A stretch of 11,234 nucleotides of DNA. Source: Bacteroidota bacterium (lineage in GTDB: Bacteria; Bacteroidota; Bacteroidia; Bacteroidales; Marinifilaceae). The notes below the pieces were generated by a model. That model was not told the origin of the DNA. It did no database searches and was given only the letters and a program-made list of their open reading frames with translations. How positions within the stretch are numbered: position 1 is the stretch's first letter; each line of letters starts with the position of its first letter. Below are positions 7,849 through 11,234 of the stretch, one piece after another. The translations under genes were made by a program, and so were the position numbers. Location: positions 1 to 11,234 of the forward strand of contig JAEXFF010000196.1 of NCBI GenBank assembly GCA_023400335.1. Direction: 5' to 3'.

Positions 7849-7869
7849 AGTTACGAGAATTGCCTTATA

Positions 7870-7991
7870 CCGAAAAAACTTTACAGATTTTCCTCATTAG
7901 TCTGAATAGACTTTACAGAAATCAGCAATTTTACTGCCATAGCTTTACATAGCTTTCTCTTGTTCTTCTTTTATCCTGATATAGCTTTACA
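7870..7991 (+). repeat. Phased array of four CTG-N6-CTTTACA-like motifs, the last being the IS left end
   Basis: The motif occurs at 7870-7885 (CCG-N6-CTTTACA), 7902-7917, 7934-7949 and 7976-7991 (the last three CTG-N6-CTTTACA). CTTTACA starts at 7879, 7911, 7943 and 7985, giving intervals of 32, 32 and 42 bp, close to 3, 3 and 4 helical turns. The same motif in inverted orientation forms the right IS end (9361-9376). The array therefore places extra transposase-end-like sequences outside the left end of the element. Confidence 0.6.
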
Positions 7992-8970
7992 TTATTGAGT
8001 AAAACTATCCGGAACAAATTCTGATTGCAAAATAGATAAATTATCTCTATCCTGTTCTCTCTGCCAATAACTTTTCCATTTTCTCTCGACTTTAATTTCA
8101 TTACAATGAACATTGTCTGGAGTTAAATAACTGATACTCTGATGTGGCCTTTGAGTGTTATATAATTTAATTGCACTTGTCGTATACTTTACAGCTTCTT
8201 TCCATGAAGTGAGGGGATGATTATAAAACCATTCTGTCTTTAGGATACCATTTACCTTTTCTGCAACAGCATTTTCAAGCGGATCACCGCTTTCTGTCAT
8301 GCTTATACTAATGTTATGACGATGGAGTAATTTCACATAATTATTGCTACAATACTGTATTCCCCTGTCAGAATGATGAATCAGATTTACTTTCCCGGGT
8401 AATGTTTTCAGTGCCCCTTTAAGAGCCCGTAAAGCATTGTCAGCACCCAAATCACGCACTGTATTCCAGCCTACTATTTTTCGGGAATAAGCATCGGTAA
8501 TCAGCGAAAGATAAACAAAACCATATCCAACTTCTATGTAAGTGATATCGCTTACCCAAAGTTGATTTGTTCCTGTAGGAGTAAAATCCCGTATCAAATT
8601 AGGATATTTTCTTAGCCAGTGGCATGAAAATGTTGTTTTTCTCCTGCTCCTTAATCTCCTTACCAACAAATTATTTTCACAGAGCAATGCCCAGAACTAG
8701 TCCCGACCGATTTTAATGCCTAAAGATTTAAATTTTAGTTGAAGGTGTATTCGTATTTTATTTGCACCCATACGGGGAAAATCTTTACGTACCTGGCGAA
8801 CCACAGACAGTATAAGGTCTGATTCCTGTTTTTGGGTACAGAGGTATTTATTTTTCTCATAGTATGCCTGACGAGTATAGCCAAACAGTCTGCAAGGAGC
8901 ATCTATCCCATACTCCGGATTTTGCTCTTTGACGGCTAGGATCGTTTGGCTCCAGATTTTTTTTCTGATT
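7992..8970 (-). pseudogene. IS3-family transposase OrfB, interrupted by an in-frame stop
   Basis: The frame reads from about 8970 (IWSQTILAVKEQNPEYGIDA, then CRLFGYTRQAYYEKNK) through NKIRIHLQ and KIGRD to a TAG at 8698-8700. It resumes at once in the same frame (FWALLCENNLLVRRLRSRRK) and runs to 7992. The catalytic core is intact: Asp in WVSDITY, Asp in HHSDRG, and Glu in AVAEKVNGILK 35 residues later (the D-D-35-E triad), with the family's C-terminal YNTQRPHQSISYLTPDNV. Relatives have a sense codon where the TAG stands, so a nonsense mutation is the simplest reading. OrfB is normally made as an OrfAB fusion that cuts and joins the IS ends. An isolated 231-codon 3' part is unlikely to be active. 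Confidence 0.85.
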
Positions 8971-9325
8971 GAGATTTGCAGATCACGTTATGCGATTTCT
9001 ATCATCTTATCCAGTGTGATACTACGCATTTGTTCATCTTTCAGACGTTGTTCCAGTTCCAGAATCAGCTTCTCCATTTCTTCAGGAGTAAGTTTTTTCT
9101 TTTTCATGGCGGAATGTTTTGTTTTCTCTGTATTAAAGGTAAGAACATTTTGGATGTTATTTTTTTCTTTGGAAAATTCATCTTTATATTTTCCTATCCC
9201 CAAAAAACGGTTACTGTGGGAACTTTAAACTGCCTGCCTAGTGAGCGAACGGATTGAGACGAGTTAAAATAGGCTTTAACTACTAGGTGACGAAATTCGG
9301 GTGTGTAAATTTTCTTTTCTACCAT
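8936..9325 (-). pseudogene. IS3-family OrfA (HTH DNA-binding subunit), frameshifted and stopped
   Basis: OrfA starts at ATG 9325 (MVEKKIYTPEFRHLVVKAYF, then SSQSVRSLGRQFKVPTVTVF) and meets a stop just after a T6-G4 tract (9197-9206). The coding sense continues in another frame (GIGKYKDEFSKEKN, then KLTPEEMEKLILELEQRLKD, a leucine-zipper-like segment) up to a TAA at 8988-8990, where relatives have a sense codon. Downstream RDLQISIRKK leads into an A8 run (8957-8964 on the plus strand as T8) at the normal site of the OrfA/OrfB -1 frameshift. With seven A residues OrfA would end SGAKRS at 8936; with eight, as here, the frame passes straight into OrfB. The N-terminal HTH would recognise the IS ends. 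Confidence 0.75.
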
Positions 9326-9434
9326 AACTTTACTTTTTTAATTCTTTTATTACTACTTTTTGTAAAGCTATTTCAGGACAAGACAATCACTTACAGCCTT
9401 GTAACTATTGCATAAAATGACATGAAATGGAATA

Positions 9435-9471
9435 TAGTATCTACGAAGTCCTGTAAATACTTAGTATCTAC
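9435..9471. repeat. 10-bp direct repeat TAGTATCTAC in the flank right of the IS
   Basis: TAGTATCTAC occurs at 9435-9444 and 9462-9471, 27 bp apart. An 8-bp repeat AAATGACA brackets it (9415-9422 and 9473-9480). The 181-bp region between the IS and the HIT-like gene otherwise holds nothing I can name. Confidence 0.45.
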
Positions 9472-9559
9472 TAAATGACAAAACAAATCCTAGCAAACTA
9501 TTTAATAAACCAAATTAAAAATATCAAAGACTTCTATGGCTCTAAGGAACCGAATTTAT

Positions 9560-10228
9560 TTAATTTTTAACCTGCTCACTTTTTAGTGGACAGTAATAAG
9601 ATAGACTTTCTAAGTGAGTTTTATAAACATCAATTGTTTTATAAATATTCTCTGTACATGGATATTCTTTCCAGTTATATTCATCTGATTTACGACAATT
9701 AAAAGCTAATGCTTTTCTGAAAAGTTGGCTAGGTATATTATCATTCGTAGTTATAAAAGATTCTCTTTCTTGATTATTATAATATAAATAAGGCTTGTTA
9801 CTTTTTATATACTTGACAGATTCACTCAAACCCTTTATTTGTTTCCACTCATAGTAAATACCAAATTGATTTTCAATTGTATCTATCAAATTATGCTTAG
9901 TAGGAACAATGTGGATATGAGCAAAATCCACCCCACAACCAACTAATTTATTTGAACAAAATGCACCATTTTCGAAAACAACATATTCTCCATACAATTT
10001 TTGTACAATAGCTCCAATCTTATCTATCAATTGATTTAATTCTTCAAATAGTTGAGGCGAATGCATGTAGCCAAATGAAATATAATGTTCTTTGGGTATA
10101 ATCAATAACCAACCCTCTACAATTGAGCCCAAAGATGGAATTACTGCAAAATTATCAGTTTCGTACAACCATTTATTATAAAACCTGTCTGTATTGAAAT
10201 TCTTATTATTCATATTCTTATTATTCAT
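9560..10228 (-). CDS. HIT-like (histidine triad) protein with C-terminal extension
   Basis: A 222-aa protein; residues 18-110 resemble the HIT fold. The strand-turn EGWLLIIPKEHYISFG (38-53) matches the HIT GHxLVIPKxH region, and VVFENGAFCSNKLVGCGVDF (83-102) leads into A-His104-I-His106-I-V-Pro109. Relative to the canonical H-x-H-x-H-x-x-P, the first His is Phe102, while the second (nucleophile in Fhit/Hint proteins) and third are kept. HIT proteins hydrolyse or transfer nucleotides at a phosphate ester. Residues 111-222 are an extension without a recognised domain, longer than in typical HIT proteins of 110-150 aa. The start is either ATG 10228 or ATG 10213, because the first ten codons are a 15-bp tandem duplication. 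It follows the membrane/winged-helix gene by only 8 bp, so the two are very probably co-transcribed. Confidence 0.7.
   Translation of the reverse strand: MNNKNMNNKNFNTDRFYNKWLYETDNFAVIPSLGSIVEGWLLIIPKEHYISFGYMHSPQLFEELNQLIDKIGAIVQKLYGEYVVFENGAFCSNKLVGCGVDFAHIHIVPTKHNLIDTIENQFGIYYEWKQIKGLSESVKYIKSNKPYLYYNNQERESFITTNDNIPSQLFRKALAFNCRKSDEYNWKEYPCTENIYKTIDVYKTHLESLSYYCPLKSEQVKN
10199..10228 (-). repeat. 15-bp tandem duplication carrying two alternative start codons
   Basis: Two identical copies of ATGAATAATAAGAAT (10228-10214 and 10213-10199) encode MNNKN twice. Slippage here would change only the N-terminus and the distance from the upstream stop, so it is a possible expression-tuning site. Confidence 0.65.
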
Positions 10229-10236
10229 ATAAATTA

Positions 10237-11214
10237 CTATACTAAAACATAAGCTTCAGTAGTACGTGTCCACTTTTTCTTCTGTTCTATTTTAAATATA
10301 CCTTTGTTTACTAATTCAGCTAATTCATTATCAATTGTATTTTGACATTGGCATTCAGTTACTATTTTATATTGCCTCTTTGTAATTTCATTTTTCTCAG
10401 AACAATGTAAGACTGCTTTTGTTTGGTTTTCATTTAATCCCTGTTTTTCTGAGGAGAATTTTATCAATCGCTTATACTCATCTTTTATAACCTTATCCAT
10501 TTCTTTTAATAATCGAGGATTTCTTTCTTCATCTGCAACAACAGCATAAAATTTTTGGTAATTAAAACTATTGTGTTTTTTATCATTCTCAAAATAATAT
10601 GTTTGTATGCTTGCCCAGATAGGAGCTTTACTTTTATCATATAAAACACATGCTCTAATTGTTGGCGGAATAAGACTCTTTACAATATTTATCTTGTCAT
10701 TTTCCTTACAGATACTTATTACCTTTTTAATCTGAGGTATATCCTGATCTTTGTATATTATTAATTCAGAGTCTGGTGAGCATAGAAGCATATTAACTTG
10801 TATATCTGGTTTTTTATTATTCAAATCTGGTATAAGTCCTCCAAATCCACTTGTTCCATAACATATGAGTCTGATACTATTAACCTCGTTATTTTCTATT
10901 CGATTTGTAATCTCTGGTTTTAGATTATCAAAACTCATATGAGATACTATATTATTGCCCCTTTTGATATGCTCTTTTATTTCATCAAGTACAGTAATTC
11001 TACTATGTATTTGGTAACTAAAAATAATTAATTGCACTATTATTGTAGATATCCCTCCGATAAAGCAACAAATGCTAATTAAGGTAATTTTATTAGCTTC
11101 ATCAAAAATACCTGAAACTGCCAAGGCAATTATAGCTGTACCAAGCGTAAATACAGTTGAAACAATAACCCAAAATATACTAATTATTTTATCAATTATT
11201 CTATCAATTTTCAT
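10237..11214 (-). CDS. Membrane-anchored protein with PLD-like alpha/beta domain and C-terminal winged helix
   Basis: A 325-aa protein from ATG 11214. Two hydrophobic helices (about 13-35 and 43-67) anchor the N-terminus; the following KEHIKRGNN region should be cytoplasmic. Residues 110-250 form an alpha/beta domain (SIRLICYGTSGFGGLIPDL, then IQVNMLLCSPDSELI), vaguely like phospholipase-D-type folds, but no HxK motif is present, so catalysis is not supported. Residues 258-325 look like a winged helix: NENQTKAVLHCSEKN, ITKRQYKIVTECQCQNTIDN as recognition-type helices, LVNKGIFKIE, and a wing ending TRTTEAYVL. Such C-terminal modules usually bind DNA. A membrane-linked transcription factor or sensor is the best inference. 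It is the first gene of a two-gene unit with the HIT-like gene. Confidence 0.65.
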   Translation of the reverse strand: MKIDRIIDKIISIFWVIVSTVFTLGTAIIALAVSGIFDEANKITLISICCFIGGISTIIVQLIIFSYQIHSRITVLDEIKEHIKRGNNIVSHMSFDNLKPEITNRIENNEVNSIRLICYGTSGFGGLIPDLNNKKPDIQVNMLLCSPDSELIIYKDQDIPQIKKVISICKENDKINIVKSLIPPTIRACVLYDKSKAPIWASIQTYYFENDKKHNSFNYQKFYAVVADEERNPRLLKEMDKVIKDEYKRLIKFSSEKQGLNENQTKAVLHCSEKNEITKRQYKIVTECQCQNTIDNELAELVNKGIFKIEQKKKWTRTTEAYVLV

Positions 11215-11234
11215 AAGTAATCTTGTTTCTATTG

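Larger units (their letters stand above)
7199..7868. other. AT-rich, gene-free spacer with clustered inverted repeats
   Basis: There is no credible coding sequence on either strand in this 670-bp stretch. Its right half (7600-7850) is dense in short palindromes: CCCCT-GTA-AGGGG (7604-7616); TGTTAGC-TGAT-GCTAACA (7668-7685); CTATACT/AGTATAG (7747-7753 with 7772-7778); GTTAGCTAAC (7782-7791); ATCTATAGAT (7795-7804); and GTCCAGA/TCTGGAC (7825-7831 with 7842-7848). The half-site TGTTAGC occurs twice on the plus strand (7668, 7781). Such clustering is typical of regulatory, recombination or replication sites, but I cannot say which. The left part holds the upstream region of the 101-aa gene. Confidence 0.5.
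7974..9378 (-). mobile_element. Inactivated IS3-family insertion sequence
   Basis: The left end TCCTGATATAGCTTTACA (7974-7991) and the right end TGTAAAGCTATTTCAGGA (9361-9378) are inverted repeats with one mismatch over 18 bp. If one more TN pair is counted, the element would be 7972-9380 with TG at the right terminus, the usual IS3 end. Length is about 1.4 kb. The interior carries remnants of orfA and a DDE integrase-core orfB transcribed leftward; orfB stops directly at the left repeat. Both reading frames are broken. No flanking target duplication is visible (TTA left, CAA right), so the element is old or has been rearranged. Confidence 0.85.

Noticed and set aside
7870..7991. CRISPR array
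   Set aside because: The shared part is only about 10 bases with imperfect copies and unequal intervals; there are no long identical repeats and no cas genes nearby.
10237..11214. Active phospholipase D-type nuclease
   Set aside because: No HxK(x4)D motif is visible in residues 110-250, so only a loose fold resemblance can be claimed.

Overview
The window looks like a chromosomal segment from a Bacteroidales bacterium (Bacteroides or Parabacteroides type). The evidence is the low GC, the lack of obvious Shine-Dalgarno sequences, TAnnTTTG-type -7 boxes (clearest at 1154-1161), and the protein families: RhuM proteins, an AraC regulator with an N-terminal zinc ribbon, and an IS3-family element. 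Genus and species cannot be fixed from the sequence alone.

The left third (1-3034, plus strand) is ordinary and less AT-rich. It holds the 3' part of an arginase/agmatinase-fold gene that enters from outside the window and ends at a hairpin. After a 446-bp spacer comes a two-gene unit whose genes overlap at ATGA: a zinc-ribbon/AraC/GyrI-like regulator and a short QueG-like double 4Fe-4S protein. A perfect 12-bp-stem hairpin (3145-3177) lies between this unit and the convergent genes to its right.

From about 3378 to the right end, every gene is on the minus strand and the DNA is AT-rich and accessory in character. Read from the left, it holds: a full-length RhuM gene; a broken second RhuM gene reduced to its N-terminus; a 389-aa PD-(D/E)xK nuclease-like protein with a beta-rich C-terminal half; a translationally coupled pair (a 101-aa helical protein and a 204-aa two-TM protein); a gene-free palindrome-rich spacer; a dead IS3-family element with recognisable terminal inverted repeats; and a close pair made of a two-TM/winged-helix protein followed by a HIT-like protein. 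The layout suggests a genomic island carrying defence-type or signalling cassettes.

The best candidates for something little described are three. The first is the membrane-anchored winged-helix protein plus HIT-like enzyme pair (9560-11214), in which the HIT signature lacks its first histidine. The second is the nuclease with the adjacent two-TM/helical pair (4927-7198). The third is a phased array of four CTG-N6-CTTTACA-like motifs, one of which is the left end of the IS, lying on the outer side of that end. Functions proposed for these are inferences.
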